A DNA stretch of 64,000 nucleotides from Brachypodius melanocephalos (lineage: Eukaryota; Chordata; Aves; Passeriformes; Pycnonotidae). The stretch is from the NCBI GenBank assembly GCA_013398615.1, contig VZSR01003807.1:3254307-3318306 (forward strand). Reading direction: 5' to 3'. A program made the translations under genes and the position numbers. Positions within the stretch are counted from its first letter, which is position 1; each line of letters begins with the position of its first letter. This document shows positions 1 through 12,608 of this stretch, piece after piece. The notes under the pieces are model-generated. The model was not told where the DNA came from and searched no databases. It saw nothing but the letters and a program-made list of their open reading frames with translations.

Positions 1-1014
1 TTTGCATCTGATGTGAGGTCTGTGAAATCTTGTAAGGAAGTAAATAGGATAAGAAAAGCACTGAAGAATAGCAAAGGCATAGGAGAGGTCATGAAAGTTT
101 CAAACAGGTCTGAAGAGCTAGAACTGGGAAGAAAACTAGGCTTCTCTTCTGTTGAAAAATCTCAGAAGTATCAAGGTTTCTGGTATCTTTATACATTTGT
201 TATACTCTTATTTAAATACACGATGAGTTCAAATGTTAACACATGAACTGATTGCACCCCAAAAAAGTTTTGTTAAAAGGTGAGTGCTAGCAGGGCTGTG
301 TTGCAATTGCACTCTTTTGTTTTGTATGTAGGCAGAAAGAAAAATGCAATTTAATCTGAAATAACCAAATGAAAACACCCACACAGTCTAGTATCAGTAA
401 AAAATTACCTTTGCATATAGCCATATAAATACTTAAAGAGAATGTTAAGAGGATTCCTTCAGTTTAGATATTTTCTTCTCTCCATACTGTATCCTAAAGC
501 ATCTGTAATAAACAAAAATAGTGAGCAGATCTTGGTTATGCTTTTTCCCACCTAGTATTGTTTCCTGACTTAGAAATTTGTTGGCCAGCAAACTCAACTG
601 CTCCTGAGAAGGAACAGAGAACAGAGACATCTTCCATGGAAAGTAGATTCTGGGGACAGTGAGGTACAATTGGGTGGTCTTAGAACAAGCAGCGGGATCT
701 ACCTGTTAATTTCTACAGACACTGTTTAGACTTGTATCAGTCCAGGATAGCAGGAATACAGGGAATGGACTAACATATTGATGTGCTCTGTGCTCTAGAA
801 GTGGTTTGTACTGGGAAGTTGTCTGAGAAAGGTTCCCTTCCTTCTCAGAGAAATTGTTCTTGGCAAAGTAACACTGGAATCCACGGTTCTCTCTCCCTCC
901 TTTTCTTGTCAGCTATGCCTATCCATATGCAATATTCCAGATATCCAAATCATGATTTTAATCCTGATGTTACAGTGCTCTGTGCTTTCCATTGATTTAA
1001 ATATAAATATGATT

Positions 1015-1045
1015 CACACGCATGCAAACCAAATGCATGTGTGTG
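1015..1045. repeat. Short inverted repeat of CACACGCATGCA type
   Basis: A 12-base left arm (1015-1026) faces a 12-base right arm (1034-1045) across a 7-base loop, with one G:T wobble position. The arms consist of alternating purines and pyrimidines (CACACGCATGCA / TGCATGTGTGTG), so the site could form a hairpin or adopt Z-DNA. No function can be assigned. Confidence 0.6.
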
Positions 1046-2160
1046 CAGTGTTGGCAGAGAGTGCTCTTGGGCTTTTAGTGTTACCTTGGTGAAATAGGTG
1101 TCCCTGTTTTATCAGAACAAGTGCCACAAGAGAACATTATGTAGTGATCCCCCTGACATATTTGGATCATTTCTTTAGGTTGACTGATTGTTCTTGCAAT
1201 TAATTTTCCTCCTCCCTTTCTAATAATTTAATTTGTTTGCTTGTATAAAGCCCATGAGTTTTGCACTGATTTTTTTTGTCTCTGTCCCAGCTATGGATTT
1301 GTTCATCTAAGGCATTTTGCAAAAGTCTTAATTAAGCCTTTTCTACAGTTGGAGCAATGAATATTGCAGTTTGACAAGCACTTATTTCAACCTGCATAGA
1401 GCATTCCTTGAGTGGTGTTCATAGAGAAATGGAAAAATTAGTAAGGGAATTTGAAAGAAATTCTATGTACTATGCTTTTTTCCTGGCCAGAAGAAATATG
1501 GCAAACCTCTTTAGGGAAAAACAGAGGGACGGCATTAGAAAAGAAAACTGTGCCATTTTCCTATGACTAAGCTGTCCTGCTAAGAAGTGTGCAAGCAGCC
1601 ACAGTGTACTAAGACTCCTGTTTTGGGTGCTCAGGGGAATTCAGAGCCAGATTTTTTAAAGAAAAAAATTTTGTAAATCTGGAAATTGGAATGTGCATTG
1701 AAAATTTATTTCAAAATACTGGGAATTTTTGTGTTGGCCATGATGTGTAATGCTGACTGGGTGATGGATAAAAGCATAATTTGAAATAATAGGACAATAC
1801 AGTTATAATGGGAAAGTTTGAATTTTTTTAATGGCTTCTTATTCAGTAAGGTTTAGGATCCACAAGGGTACTGTAAACCAGAAAACACCACAATTACATT
1901 GCCAAGGCCCAACTCAGATATGTTTAATCTGGGCTGGTACAGTCCTTTTAATTTAGACTTTCTAACACCTGTATATTGCCCGTTAGCACTTAGAATATTT
2001 CTTTCCAGTAACTCCTGTTACTTGAGGATATAAATACAGGAATTGCCATGGTTGCTCTTAGTTATGTTCCATCTAATCGTTACTTAGCTTTCAAGAGAAA
2101 GCAAGGTTAGGCAGGTCTGTTAAGGTATTATGAGAGAACCTGTCCAGAAAGTTGCTGTTA

Positions 2161-2222
2161 GTTTTTTGTGGGGTTTTTTGGAGGTGTTTTTTGGTTTGGG
2201 TTTTTGGGTTTTTTTTCCTCCC
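2161..2222. repeat. T/G-rich low-complexity strip
   Basis: Runs of T broken by G pairs and triplets fill this strip. Read on the minus strand it is A/C-rich, like other simple A/C tracts in this window (near 21.3, 59.0 and 60.8 kb). It may be an eroded poly-A tail of an old retroposon, but no body is recognisable next to it. Confidence 0.6.
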
Positions 2223-5210
2223 CGGTCCCTTAGAGTTAGCTGGTAAAAATAGGAGTTCACATATTTAAATTCAGGTTTTGAATGTTTTGGCAGGTGGTGT
2301 CTTACAGGTTCAGATAGGATCTTAAAATAATCTAACAGCTTGCCTAGGTACATTTAAACTGCAAAATAGAATATCTTGTGCCAGTTATGATAAATTATAT
2401 AGAATGGAATTTATGGAATAAAATGGAATATGGCCATGCAAATAGAAGTGGACTTTATTGATTTGATTGTCACTAATTTACTTCAGAATTCTCAAATACC
2501 TGACAAGGTAGAACAGGATTGAAAGATAACAGCAATCTGATCATGAAATCATGTTTTGCTAAGCAGTAAAAAAAGCCTAGCTACCAAAGTAACAGTGAAA
2601 AAATATCAGAACATGATGTCATCCCCCCTTATGCCATGTGTCTTAGGAAACAAACTTGTCTGAAATGGGAACACAAGCAGGTGAACCAGATAAAGGAGTA
2701 TAATCTAAAATATTTCTGTGTCTTAAAAATATAAAAAGTAGCTGCACTGATGCCTAGACATTCCACACAGTTTTGGTGAAGGACGGGAAGGTGAAAAAAG
2801 TAATTTTTAATTTTCAAAAGTATCATCGGAAGATAGATTTATTTTCTTCTTGGTCTGTTTCTCTAATTAAATTATGCGTATTTTTTTCTGAACCCAGGAG
2901 ACCTTTACAAAAGTGTAAGTACCGTTTGATTACAGGGGCATTCTTCCCCATTAGGTATAAAGCAAGCTGGTCACATACTTAAACTGCTGAAAAATGCAAA
3001 AAGTCTTTGAATTTAAAGTGTAAGTAAAAATCCACTTATTCTGTTTCACAATATCGCTCTTGTGAAAGTTTGACTTTGTCTTTAACAGAGTTCAGATTTT
3101 CAGTTATTGTTGTATTTTCCATTTAGCATGTTATACATAAACCCCATCTCTCATGCTAGATTTTTTCACATAGTGGAACCATCTCTTGAAGGTTTTTCCT
3201 ACATGGTATCAAAAAAGACCTGTAACCTGATAACAGGTATTAGTTTTGAATATTGCTCCCAGCTTGTCCAGGCATTAGGTGTATTTTGTGATTTTTGCCA
3301 TTGTGTTTCCTCCCTAGACCAGCTCTGTTTGTCCCTTTTTATACCCTCATTTGATCCTGTTTATTTTGTACTATTGGGGGAAAAGTGCTCTAAATAATAA
3401 TTCTATTACTGATACTGATGGTCCCAGTTTGGCTGGATTCTGAATGTTACCATAATACAAATATTGATAAGTTATGCCCACTGATTGTAATGCCAAGGCT
3501 TGGTGTGTTTCTTGTCTGACACGGGGAGGCTGCAGCCCTGCAAACCTGTCAAATGACGTATGTTGTGACATGGCTGGGAAGGAAGAAAGGATTGTGTGTG
3601 GTTTATTATTTAATGAGAACTAGCTCATGGAATCAGACAAAGCATTTGGACTCTCCCGGTTTTGCTGGAAAAAAGACATCTGTATTAGTTGCATAAATGT
3701 TTTTCTTTTCTTTAACAGAAAAAGGTAATTGAGAGAACTTTCCTGTTTATAACATCTATAAATATGAGATGGGGTGTTTGGATTTGCTGTAGAAGTTTGT
3801 TAGAAAATGACTCGAGGAGGAATGCTATTCTCTTTTCACATGTGTCCTGCAGGATAGTTTTGGACCTTTATATGTCTTCTTGAGTGACCTGTAATAATCA
3901 CACTGGGAGGTGAGTGACCTAAGACTGGGGGTAGCCTGGATCTTTCAGGTGCACGCTGCTCCACAACTTGGATCTTTTACAGATTTTTAAAAATGTCTTG
4001 TTCACCAAGAAATTGCATTCAGAAAGATTACATAATGTTAATTATCAAGAAGTATTTGACAAGTTGTGTTCTTTCCCAGGGTGGAAGTGTGAAGTGCAGG
4101 AACATAAATCAAGCCTTGTGCAGAACAGGCTGAGATAGGAAGTGACTAGAGATGGGATAGACAATAGTCTTATTTTGTTATAAGCAAACTAAAGTCGCCT
4201 CTGAATGTAAGTTCAGGAGGAACAGAATGACATTCAGCACTATTCTTGGTGGTGACTTTTCTTAACACCTGGTGAGCTGACCTGTCAGCAGATATGTGCA
4301 GGAAATGGTGACAACCCAGCGAGGGAAGGGAAGAGCTTGAGTGATGGCCTCTTCTCTCTCTAGTTGCTGTGGCTGGTAGCTCCCTCCTGTATGGCTTTTC
4401 CTATTATTTAATTCTTTTATGCATTGCACGGGAAACGGAGCATACTGCACCAGGAATGAACCTCTGAGAAAATGTCTGGTTTTGATGTTGATGCTTCTGC
4501 AATATGATGGCATCTGCAAGGAAGGTGTTCTCTCTTGTTCTGTCAGGCTTAACCTATCCTCTGTATGACACAGTTGAGAAGGATATTTTTCACTGCATGG
4601 TGATCTTTTTGGGGAGGGATATGTCTGGTGAAGCAGTTTATAAAGTGATAAAGTTATGTTTCAATTGAGAAGTATTCTGATGTAGCAACAGAGGGTAGGG
4701 GATTCCAGTGGTCTGGACAAAGTGAGCAGACTTGTTTGATTAGTAACATTGCATGCCATTTTTCTCCTCTTACAAGAATAATGAGATTTGCAAAAGCCTG
4801 AATGCTGAAGGCTAGCATTTCCCATTGTTTTTTAGAGGCTGTGTATTATGCATCTCACTTGCACCTTTGGAAGTTTACTGAATTGCCTCACATTCTTAAA
4901 TGAAATTAAACCATTCCTCAACTCCAGCAGAGTGGGCTTTTGTTTCAGTCTTAGATTTGTTAGTGGTGGACATGGTAAACTGCAGTATATTTTCTTTCCT
5001 TTATGCAGATAAATAAATATATAACATTATTCAAAGGTCTAGGAAAAAGTCTCATAAGTAAAGCCTAATTTTGAAAATTTAGGCGATTTTATGCCTAAGT
5101 AAATACATTATAATCTGTTCAGATAATTCCAAGTGAGTTTCTAAAAGTTATCAGTGTAACAGCTTTGTTTGCTGCTGAAGTGTTAAGAAATGTCAGAAGT
5201 GAAAGAGATA

Positions 5211-5239
5211 GCAGTCCCTGGTTGTTTAACCAGGACTGC
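5211..5239. repeat. Hairpin-forming inverted repeat
   Basis: GCAGTCC-C-TGGTT pairs with AACCAGGACTGC across a 4-base GTTT loop. This gives 12 paired positions with a single bulged C. The stem is too short by itself for a typical microRNA precursor, although flanking A-rich and T-rich arms add a few more weak pairs. No known miRNA sequence is recognised. Confidence 0.55.
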
Positions 5240-5451
5240 ATTTTTTGAATGGCTGAGCCCACTTTTGGTATTTGTAATCTATTCTGGAGGAGTGGAAAGA
5301 ATTTTCTTTCGATTGTATAAATCAAATGAGTAAGTTTGGAAATTGAAGATCATATTACAATAAGAAGCTTCTTCTTCTCTGTGAATGGAGATGCAGTATG
5401 TGATTTTAATTTTGTTAGGGTTTTTATTTTTAAAGGATATACTGACTCTCT

Positions 5452-5570
5452 AGATTCCTCTTGAGACTCCTTTTCTTCAGTCTAAAGAAACTCATTTCCC
5501 TCATCCTCTTCTCATAAGGCTTGTTCTCTAGATCCTTCCCCAGCTTAGGATCCTCTGAAGCACTACAAGA
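5452..5570 (-). mobile_element. CR1 LINE fragment (minus strand)
   Basis: The reverse complement reads like the segment of avian CR1 just upstream of its 3' end: GGATCTAGAGAACAAGCC, TTATGAGAAGAGGATGAGGG and TTTAGACTGAAGAAAAGGAG occur in the expected order. This corresponds to the conserved block around the QGLENKLYEERLREL-type peptide region. Substitutions and small changes are frequent, and neither a complete 3' tail nor a target-site duplication is seen, so it is an old 5'- and 3'-truncated remnant. Confidence 0.82.
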
Positions 5571-6019
5571 ATTTGTTGACAGTGTGAACTTATTCCATAT
5601 ATCCTCATGAGTTTATATTAAACAGGTTTAAGCAGAAATGAAAAATAAGCAAAGAATTTTAAATAACCTGACTTAACATCCTGTCTCTTTAATGAGAACA
5701 CCCCCAACTCAGAAGCCACTGTGCTTTATTTGGTCATGATTCCTCATTTTCATTATCTTTCAATTATCCATCAAAATCTGAGGAATGTACAGTTAACATG
5801 AGGAGAAACTCTTCATATATTTTATTTAACACTTCCTTCTAAGCCTCCTTCATTCTTTGTGCAGAGAGAACAAAAGATACCAGCTTTTAAAAAAATTGTT
5901 TGCTTTTTGATGTGTTAGTAATTTTTTTTGGTTCTTGTCATTATCTGAAAATGTTTTCCTTTTATTCCAGCTTGTTTTCCTCTCATTCCAACTTGTGTAT
6001 GTGATTTCATTTTTATTGG

Positions 6020-6038
6020 TATTATTATTATTATTTTT
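6020..6038. repeat. (ATT)n microsatellite
   Basis: Five uninterrupted ATT units are followed by a short T run. The tract is short and of the kind common in bird introns. Confidence 0.8.
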
Positions 6039-7465
6039 CCTTCCTTTGGTAAGAGTAGTTCTGTAGGTGAGTGTGGATAGAATTCAGTGCTGTTTTTCAG
6101 GTCAAATACTTTATTTCATTCTGGCTTTTTCTGGAACTTTGACATCCTACTAATTTTCTTTGTTGGCTGAAACTGCAAACTCAGAGATCGTCCTTATTTG
6201 GACACATCGCTGCAGTGCTTTGTGAACAGTGAGAAAAGTTTGGGGTTTTTTGAAAGGAATGTTACAGTTTGGATGAAGTTATCAATATTTCTGGTGATTG
6301 CTTGAGTATATTTAACCATGTGGCTTGTCTTCAGTTTTTCTATAATGCTTAGGTATAAATTATTAGATTATTCTAGATATTATATTTTTCTTGGAAAAGA
6401 AAAAATGCCACAGAACAGTTGTATTTAGTTAACTTCTATCATTTTTCATTGAATTATTTGTTGTTTGTTCCCTTAGTTGCTATGATAAATTAACTGTAAG
6501 TAGGTTTATATGAAATTGTTTTTTCCTTTTTTCTTTTTTAATGTTTCTACTCTGTTGATATATTTGGTATTTTTCCTAGCACCTCCTGTTTGACTGTCTC
6601 TGCATGTTTCCATCTTATGTAAAGTATCTGTAATTTCATTTTCATTAGACCTAGGATACAAGCTCTCTCTTTAATTAACAGGGGAAGACATAATCATCTC
6701 TAATTCTGACAGAGTTTTTAGGTGACCTTTTTAATCACTGAAACAAAAATAAAATAAACTTTCATTTAGACTTTCACCTGGAAGTTCCTATCGATTTTTC
6801 TTGCTTTTCTCTCAGAATAACCTCCTTATGTTTCTTCCTTTAATGCCTTAAAACTTACAGCTTACTAGATAGTTGTATTGATGTCGTTGTTTTGGGGGGT
6901 TTTATTCTGAAGTCAGTGTTATATGCATAAAGCAATTTTCTTGTGGAAGCTGTTAGGTGTGTGCCTAAATTAGTGCTCTTGATCCTAGTGGATCTTATGC
7001 TGCATTGTGTCCACTCTTCTTTTGCAGTCTTCTTGCTTCTCTTTCCTTCAGAACCTGCGTCCAGCTTGGAGGTGTTGTAACCTGTAGTCTCAATACATCT
7101 CTGCTGTGAATGCAATCTGCATGTCAAGTGCTGGATTCTAAATGTCACATTTGCTGCATAGAAGTGCTGTGCACTACCACTATGCTTTCCCAGCACGCTG
7201 CTCTCCACAAGTAATTTCGGGTTTTAATAACATTGCTTAATTGAATATTTATCAGATGCCCACGCAAACTATTGTGTATAACTTCTGTAATTAAGTTTTA
7301 GAGCTGATGAAATCATCTGCTTCAAATAGTGTAAAGGAATTGTTTATTTTTCATAACTTAAAATGCTTTTAATTGATATAGGCCAAGGGCATGTGGAGAA
7401 TATTGTTCTGTGGCACAGCCAGGTTACATTATTGACAAATTTTGGGGTTTTGCTGGAATTTTTAT

Positions 7466-7505
7466 GGGTTTGTTTGTTTAGCTTTTTGTTGTTTGTTTGT
7501 TTGTA
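7466..7505. repeat. TTTG/GTT-rich simple sequence
   Basis: Repeated GTTTGTTTGTTT units with one interruption. No element body is recognisable on either side. Confidence 0.7.
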
Positions 7506-9135
7506 GTTTTTGATTTATTTTCCTTTTGAGTTGTATTACAGTCATTGGTACCTGCAAAGGTGATATCCTAATTAGTTAACAGAATAGCATTAATGCTGTA
7601 ACAGCCACAATTTTAAAAGAGCAGAAGTGTTAGTTGTTCTCTGATTGCCATGTTACTAAAATATAGGAAATTCTGTCTTAAAGTGAATGGTATCTTTTCA
7701 TTAATCTGAAATTTACCTCAGAATCTGTCCTTAAATGGGGAAAAGAGTTATTGGAGGAAGTCATATACTGCTAATACAGCTACACATTTAACATGAAGTC
7801 TACAGAATATCGGTAGGGGCAGTAAGTAATACAAAAGGACCAAAACAGTTTAGAAATATGGACAGATAGAAAAGCTGAATTTGAAAAATTGCTAAGTCAC
7901 ATCCACACTTGTGAGAGTTTTACTTTCTACAGTTTAAAAAAAAATCAACATAAATATTTGTTAGAAAGAGAAAATGCCTGCAACACAGCAGTACTGAGAG
8001 CTGTCTGATAGTAGGAAAAATACCACAGACATAAATTTATAATGGGATATATGGAGAAAAACTGTGGCTTTTCCTGCATCATCATCCCATCCTGGCAAAA
8101 AAGGCAATTGCAGTAATGAGGGAATTGAATTGCATGTATACTTAGTTTGGTTGTGAGCACCATCCCCTTGGTGTATTGTCGAACTTGAGTGAACCCAAAG
8201 AGAATAATGTATTTTGTATTAGGTAGCTGGAGGAGGCCATATTGTAAGAGAAGAATTACAGGAATTAATACAGTATTTAGCTTGCTTAAGAAATAAAAGG
8301 GACTGTAACACAACACAAGCTTAATTTAGCGTTCATGTCTCTGGAAACAGTAAAGGGACAATGATTCTGTTTTCTACATAGGTTATCAGAATCAGGATTG
8401 CCTGAGACAATTACACTGAGGAATGGATTTGATGTGCTTTTCTGGCTGTGAAGCATCAGACCTTTTGGAAGAAAATGCTTGGGGAGGTGTTAATGGAGTT
8501 GTACACCTTTGGTTTGTTAGTGGTCACCACATTACTTGTAATCCATCTACTGAACGTTCATTGTGCAGGAAACTACCTTAAGGAATTCATGTGTACTGCC
8601 AATGGCATGTTTAAAAAATAGGTCCTGCTCTGTTTGCAGGCACATAAATAAGTTGTACCTTTCTGCAGGATCTTGTAAATTATTAAAAGGCAGTGTAAGG
8701 AGTAGAAGCTAGAAGAAATTTATATCCAGATATCATGGGCTGAGACAAAGCAAATGGATCAAGGACATTGAAAACCTCAGCAATTCAAGAAATGAGTGAG
8801 TCTCCCTACACATTTGCTGCAAATAGCTATGCTGACTTTGTTTTCCAGGTAATTTAGGTTAGTTAATAATGAATTTTTTTTACCCATAATTATGACTGAT
8901 GGCATACCTCTTTGTCCTGAGGTTGACACCAAGTATTATGCTCACTGCAACATTGCAGAGACTCCCGATCACTTTAGCTCACTTCCTAATAGAAGAATAT
9001 TGCTGGTTTTACTAGGCAGTCCAGTTACTCTTAAGATATTCAAGTATTCTATCAAAGATGTCATAATCTCTAATCTTGTGAGTTGCATCAGAAATCATTG
9101 CTTAGAAAATTAAGAACATAGTCAAAAATATTTAT

Positions 9136-9157
9136 GGGTTTTGGGGGGGGTTTTTTT
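9136..9157. repeat. GGGTTTTGGGGGGGGTTTTTTT tract
   Basis: Alternating G and T blocks include eight consecutive G. The tract is probably a simple-sequence expansion. With two G runs of three or more close together it is only weakly G-quadruplex-like. Confidence 0.6.
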
Positions 9158-9704
9158 GAGGTAATTTGTGTCTAGCAGACTTTCTCCTTTCTGAAGAGAA
9201 TTTTTTAAATAAAATGTTAAGTTTTTAGTTAGAATATATTTCTTATCAATGGCTGTCGCTTTTAATGCAATATCAAAGCTGAAGTTACAGGTATGTTTTA
9301 AAATGTCAGCTTTGCTTTAAAAGAGAATCTGTTATGCATGATTGTAATTAGAATAAAATAAAATAGTGAAGTATTCTAAGGTAAATCAAATGAGATCATG
9401 TAAAACTCACTTTTTCATGCAGTCATTTCATATTATTTGGAAATAATTTTAAGAAATATTTTGCTTGAATGTTACTCCATTTGTTTCAGTTTCTCCTAAT
9501 GCCAACATATCTTCCTTTGGCTAGATTTTGGTGTACTGATGTTTCATGCAGGTCAATGAAGTCACATTCTGGAATCTCTTTTCTCTTATTTCCTGTATGA
9601 GATGTTTTGAAACATTGGCTTTGTCATTATCTTTTGTGGATTGTCTGAATATGACTTATTGTGTACTACAGTGGGCTTGTAGGTAGAAGGCCTGTCGCAT
9701 ACTA

Positions 9705-9911
9705 CACAAGGTATCAGGGAAAATGTCAAGAAGCTTTGGTGTCCTGCATCATCTTGGAAAACTTAGCAGGCAAGATGATGGTTCTTACAGTTTCATACTT
9801 GGATCTACTGTTGTTCCCAAAAACATCAGTGGTAGAATTCTCCTGGTTTCAGAGCAGCCAACACCAAGAACTGTGAATGTGCAGAAAGGGGCTTTCAAAA
9901 GCACCAGATAA
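9705..9911 (+). pseudogene. Possible Ig-V-like domain relic
   Basis: The frame opening at 9723 and ending at the TAA at 9909-9911 contains LGKLSRQDDGSYSFILGS followed by PKNISGRILLVSEQPTPR. A D-x-G-x-Y centre followed by a beta strand and a short linker is what the F and G strands of an immunoglobulin V domain look like. The residue two after the Tyr is Phe, not the usual Cys, as in CD2/SLAM-family first domains that lack the intradomain disulphide. Upstream in the same frame there is a stop (TAG at 9684-9686) and no matching B-to-E strands, so any exon is broken. The resemblance covers only about 45 residues and could be chance. Confidence 0.2.
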
Positions 9912-10207
9912 ACACAATTTGATGAGCTAAGTGCCCAGTAGCCCTGAGGGAAGCAACCAAAGGAAACCTGTACTTCCCTGCCTTCCACTCACTTCTTCAA
10001 ACCAGTGACTGTTGTAACTTTGCTGAGCAGCTGTGAGAGGTGTATCTCAGGCATACTGTGCACACCGGTTTTAGGTGCTGTCACCCATAGCCTCGAGCCC
10101 TGTGGCAGACTTGGCAAGAGTCGACAGGAAGAAAGCCCCTCAGCACAATCCTGTTTGCAGTGGACATTCTTTGCTCAAACCCAGTGTCACTTCAGCTTTC
10201 AGCTGTT

Positions 10208-10492
10208 TCAGCTCAGATACTTAAAACCAAAGCTTTGCATGGAATGGGTGAGCCATAGGTGCCTATCCTTTTCTGCTGCTGTGTGGTAGGGCAGGCAGCA
10301 CAGTAGAAAAAAGAGCTGGAAATAGTGAAATCGTGCACTCCCACAGCAAGATTGCCACAACACATCTGTTAGTACTTTGACAAGTTGTGGAGGAGCAGGA
10401 TCATTTATTGTATTGTTGGTGAGGTTATTGATAGCGTGTAACACTGCAACTGATAATTGGTGCCGTGTAGCGGTAGATGTATCCACCCACAT
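10208..10492 (-). other. Unidentified protein-like minus-strand stretch
   Basis: The middle of this frame reads HAINNLTNNTINDPAPPQLV, a balanced, hydrophilic, peptide-like composition with codon use less AT-skewed than its surroundings. A hydrophobic run (FHYFQLFFLLCCL) follows. It suggests an old retroelement or gene remnant, but I cannot place it in a family. A 172-codon frame overlaps it on the other strand, so at most one can be real and possibly neither is. Confidence 0.15.
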
Positions 10493-12574
10493 GGTTATTA
10501 ATTGGGTTTGTTTGTTTCAAGAGAGGCTGGGAGAAACTAAACACAATGGAAATTATGCATGCCCTACAGTACCAACAATTTTAATAAGATCTTGCATCAG
10601 TAAGATACCCTTTATGTTTATTAATCTCTTGTACATGTTTTCCCAATGGAAACAAAATAACGTAAGCATGCAGAAGAATTCCACATATTTATCTAAGAAT
10701 TCCCACTCTGCAAAGTGCCATTGTGATATAGGCTTGGTCCACATAAGGATGAAGAATAAACAGCATGTCAGTTCCCTTTCAAATTATGCCCAACCTGTGG
10801 TTTTTTCCTACTGTTGTTACATCTACTGTAATTTCAACCTACTACCAACTCCAGATACATACACTACAGTGCAAAGCTTAATTATAGCCATCTGAAGAAA
10901 AGTGATGATGAATCAGCTCTTCACCAGGCTGAATATTAAAATGACTCAAAATAAGATATTTGCAGCATTTACAGATGTAAAAGATTCTGTGGTTGCTGAG
11001 CAACCAGGGGAAAAAAAAAAGCAAACAGAAAATACTTTTCTTCAGTAGTGATGGGGAGCACTGATGCTTCCTTGTCACTGGCAGCAGTCTGAAATGGAAG
11101 ACCACCTCCTACTAATGTAGGTTTCTGCTCAGATGAACACATCCACCTCCTTCTGGACTTCTTGACCTTCGCAGAAGGTCATTAGCTAGAAGATCAATCA
11201 GCTGTGAAAGCACTTGCACAAATTGCTGGTTGTGTAGCCAGCCTTGCTAAGGAGAATGTGTGGAAGGAGAGGCATTTCTGTAGCAACTTCATTGGCCTTT
11301 GAGTCAATGCCTCTAAGCATTTAACTCGGCTATGCCTGTGCTTGCTATTTTGTCATTAGACACCTGTCAGGGTGATGAATAGTTCATCGCAAACATCAAC
11401 CCTGGATTCATCTGGCTGTGACTGAAGCTCACTTTTTATTCTTCCTTCCATGGATTGCAGACCATTGTTCCCTTCCCCCTTGCAGCACCTTTTCATGTTT
11501 TGTTAGGGTGTTAATATCCTTGTCTCCTCTGTGTATTTTGGATCCCTTTGACTTCCGTTTGTAGGGCATTGTTGCCTGACTTCTGATGGTCTGATTCTGT
11601 CCAGGTGTCTCCTTTGTGGCTGGCATCTCCTCCAGCTGTGGCCTTACCTGAGCTGAATGTTTGGAGCTCCTTTCCCAGGTGCTGCTCAGGCTGCAGGGCT
11701 GCAGTCCCGTGTGGCACTTCAAGCAGCAGTGAAGTGTGTGCTGGTTGCTGTGCTTAGCTCACACCTCATGTGGGGGTCCAGTTGCTGGAGGAGGCTGCAG
11801 GTGGGCCCCTCCCTGTGCCTGGGGCACCCTCCTGGCCATAGCCTATCCATAAGGGAAAGCACTTGGAGCAAATCTGTACTAGATGTACCCAGTGAATCTC
11901 CAGACATCGTCTTTTCAGACATCCCAGACAGCAGTATGGTCTCAGTAACTTCTGTTAAACTTACGATCCACGACAGCCTGCATTTCTACAGAAATGCTGC
12001 TTATTCCGTATTCATGTTACTGGGTTTTCCCACCAGCACTCAGGACCTTGCAGTTATGCTTGTTGAACAGCATCCAGCCTCCAAGGGGTTGGTGAGACAG
12101 CACAAACTCAGATGGTGTTTGGACAGCTGGTTCTGCTTTCCCTAGTGTAGACAATCATGTATTGGATGCCAAGTGAACCAGGAAAGAGAAGTACATAATC
12201 ACATAGAGAAATTATGGCAATGCACAGGAATGGATTGAGAGTGAACTTCAGCAGATACCTAGTGATTCACAGGAGTAATGCCATATTCCTCTGCTCTGGA
12301 TTTAATCCCAAGGAGAAGTTTCAGTGATGAGATGGTGAAAAAGTAATGGAAATTCATGAAATTATTCTCTTACCAAGGAAATGGAAATGATAGTTCATTA
12401 TGCAGGGAAGTTCAATATTGCGAATACATTTTGCTGTGGTTCTGTAGTGTGTGCAGAAAAGCTTTGGTGTAGTTGCTATTTGATGCTACCATCAATCCCT
12501 CCTTCTTCTCTTTTGAAAATATATTAAGATTGGTTTTACTTTTCTTTGTGGCAGAGTAAGACAAAAATCATACC

Positions 12575-12576
<2 letters not shown>

Positions 12577-12605
<29 letters not shown>
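12577..12605. repeat. Poly-T run of 29 bases
   Basis: Twenty-nine consecutive T, equivalent to poly-A on the minus strand. It could be the A tail of a minus-strand retroposed sequence. The DNA at higher coordinates, where the body of such an insert would lie, shows no familiar SINE, LINE or spliced-mRNA sequence. Confidence 0.85.

Positions 12606-12608
<3 letters not shown>

Larger units (their letters stand above)
1..5451. other. Unique AT-rich non-coding DNA
   Basis: No exon, promoter island or recognisable transposon is visible. The longest open frames are below 100 codons and carry no family motif. The stretch holds a 12-bp imperfect hairpin near 1.03 kb and a T/G-rich low-complexity strip near 2.2 kb, both listed separately. 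It is most likely intron or intergenic sequence. Confidence 0.6.
5571..9660. other. Unique AT-rich non-coding DNA
   Basis: No supported gene. Minus-strand open frames at 6855-7208 (117 codons) and 7945-8316 (123 codons) have no motif I recognise; the second is hydrophobic and AT-biased, as expected of chance frames in AT-rich DNA. The stretch contains an ATT run near 6.02 kb, a TTTG-rich strip near 7.48 kb and a G8T7 run near 9.14 kb. Confidence 0.55.

Noticed and set aside
6855..7208. 117-codon polar minus-strand frame
   Set aside because: Looks hydrophilic and codon-balanced but carries no motif and has no splice sites or neighbouring exons.
10377..10895. 172-codon plus-strand frame
   Set aside because: No domain or motif, Cys- and Tyr-rich AT-driven composition, and a better-looking peptide lies on the opposite strand over part of it.
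11657..12145. 162-codon plus-strand frame
   Set aside because: Lies in a GC-richer patch with minus-strand frames also open (11429-11722, 11719-11922); no recognised family and no convincing start context.
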